This document shows positions 63,301-64,000 of a stretch of 64,000 nt of DNA, in pieces. The position numbers and the translations under genes were made by a program. Numbering within the stretch: position 1 is the stretch's first letter; each line of letters opens with the position of its first letter. The notes beneath the pieces were generated by a model that was given only the letters and a program-made list of their open reading frames with translations, was not told where the DNA came from and did not search any database. This DNA is from Diprion similis (Eukaryota; Arthropoda; Insecta; Hymenoptera; Diprionidae). The DNA lies in the NCBI RefSeq assembly GCF_021155765.1, contig NC_060111.1:5163481-5227480 (forward strand). Direction: 5' to 3'.

Positions 63301-64000
63301 TGCAAAGTTACAGCCGAAAAACTGCAGATTTTCATCGTCATTTCTCCGCTGCTGGTCCTAGGCTATTTTTCATGTGTTTTCTGAGTTCCTGGGGGTCGAA
63401 TTGGTCTAAAAAGCGTCATACGGATCGATTCCCAGACGAAAGATTTTTCGACCAAAAAAAATCCAAGGCTAACCCCTTTGCATTTTTGGCGAAAATTTCG
63501 ACGACTTTGGAAAGTGCTGCAATTAATTCTTTAGGGTACTATTCCGACGTGATTTTGCGAGAGGAATCGATTGATCGCAGTCCCGATACGCTGCGAGCAA
63601 CACCTGCAAAGTTACAGCCGAAAAACTGTAGATTTTCATCGTCATTTCTCCGCTGCTGGTCCTAGGCTATTTTTCATGTGTTTTCTGAGTTCCTGGGGGT
63701 CGAATTAGTCTAAAAAGCGTCATACGGATCGATTCCCAGACGAAAGATTTTTCGGCCAAAAAAAATCCAAGGCTAACCCCTTTGCATTTTTGGCGAAAAT
63801 TACGACGACTTTGAAAAGTGCTGCAATTAATTCTTTAGGGTACTATTCCGACGTGATTTTGCGAGAGGAATCGATTGATCGCAGTCCTGATACGCTGCGA
63901 GCAACACCTGCAAAGGTACAGCCGAAAAACTGCAGATTTTCATCGTCATTTCTCCGCTGCTGGTCCTAGGCTATTTTTCATGTGTTTTCTGAGTTCCTGG
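54350..64000. repeat. Satellite array, 304-bp monomers, right block (continues beyond window)
   Basis: Thirty-one full units plus a 32nd cut by the window end. Units start at 54361, 54665 and so on every 304 bp; one unit (from 61961) is 1 bp short, moving later starts to 62264, 62568 and so on. Units differ at a small set of positions, for example TTACAGCC/TTAGAGCC, TTGAGG/TTTAGG, TCCTAGG/TTCTAGG and TAACCCC/TGACCCC. No gene, spacer or other insertion is present. With the left block this is one array of at least 37 full units. Confidence 0.97.

Noticed and set aside
62051-63665. 132-codon frames inside the satellite (62051-62449 and 63267-63665)
   Set aside because: The 304-bp period is not a multiple of three, so these frames exist only where variants remove stops. 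No start context and no domain.
50856-64000. CRISPR-like array
   Set aside because: Units are contiguous 304-bp repeats without unique spacers, in a eukaryotic genome.

Overview
This window is eukaryotic DNA, almost certainly insect. The genes are intron-containing trypsin zymogens with insect-type promoters and AATAAA polyadenylation signals. They sit in AT-rich DNA with many microsatellites, a tRNA-derived SINE, fold-back elements, LTR and non-LTR retrotransposon remnants, and a long satellite array. A hymenopteran or other holometabolous insect is my guess, but the species cannot be read from the sequence.

Region 1 (about 0.8-19.6 kb) is a tandem cluster of six trypsin-like serine protease loci, all on the minus strand: five intact genes (889-1905, 4083-5134, 8797-9848, 13513-14564, 18450-19494) and one pseudogene (16784-17709). 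Each has a 43- to 46-nt signal-peptide exon, one short phase-1 intron and a single exon carrying propeptide and protease. All intact genes encode 259 residues with a complete His/Asp/Ser triad and the Asp/Gly/Gly S1 pocket of trypsin. Genes 2, 3 and 4 encode the same protein and lie in a young 4.71-kb tandem duplication. Promoters share a TATA box and GATA-type sites, which fits co-ordinated expression of secreted digestive enzymes in the midgut.

Region 2 (about 19.6-50.8 kb) has no gene I can call with confidence. It holds three fold-back elements (21.4, 26.9 and 38.0 kb), a tRNA-Leu primer-binding site beside a probable LTR remnant (48.75 kb) with an inverted relative at 23.6 kb, a non-LTR ORF remnant (27.6 kb) beside a MITE-like insert, many microsatellites and a few GC-richer islands. 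The islands include a promoter-like pair at 34.2-34.6 kb, a CTCF-like motif at 32.09 kb, a possible Ig-domain exon at 24.5 kb and an 84-codon ORF at 39.1 kb.

Region 3 (50.86-64.0 kb) is a satellite array of 304-bp monomers, with six full units before and thirty-one after one 5'-truncated non-LTR retrotransposon (52882-54349) that still carries an open reverse-transcriptase fragment. The array runs off the right edge. Its left edge is diverged and its interior is highly homogenised, with signs of multi-unit block duplication.
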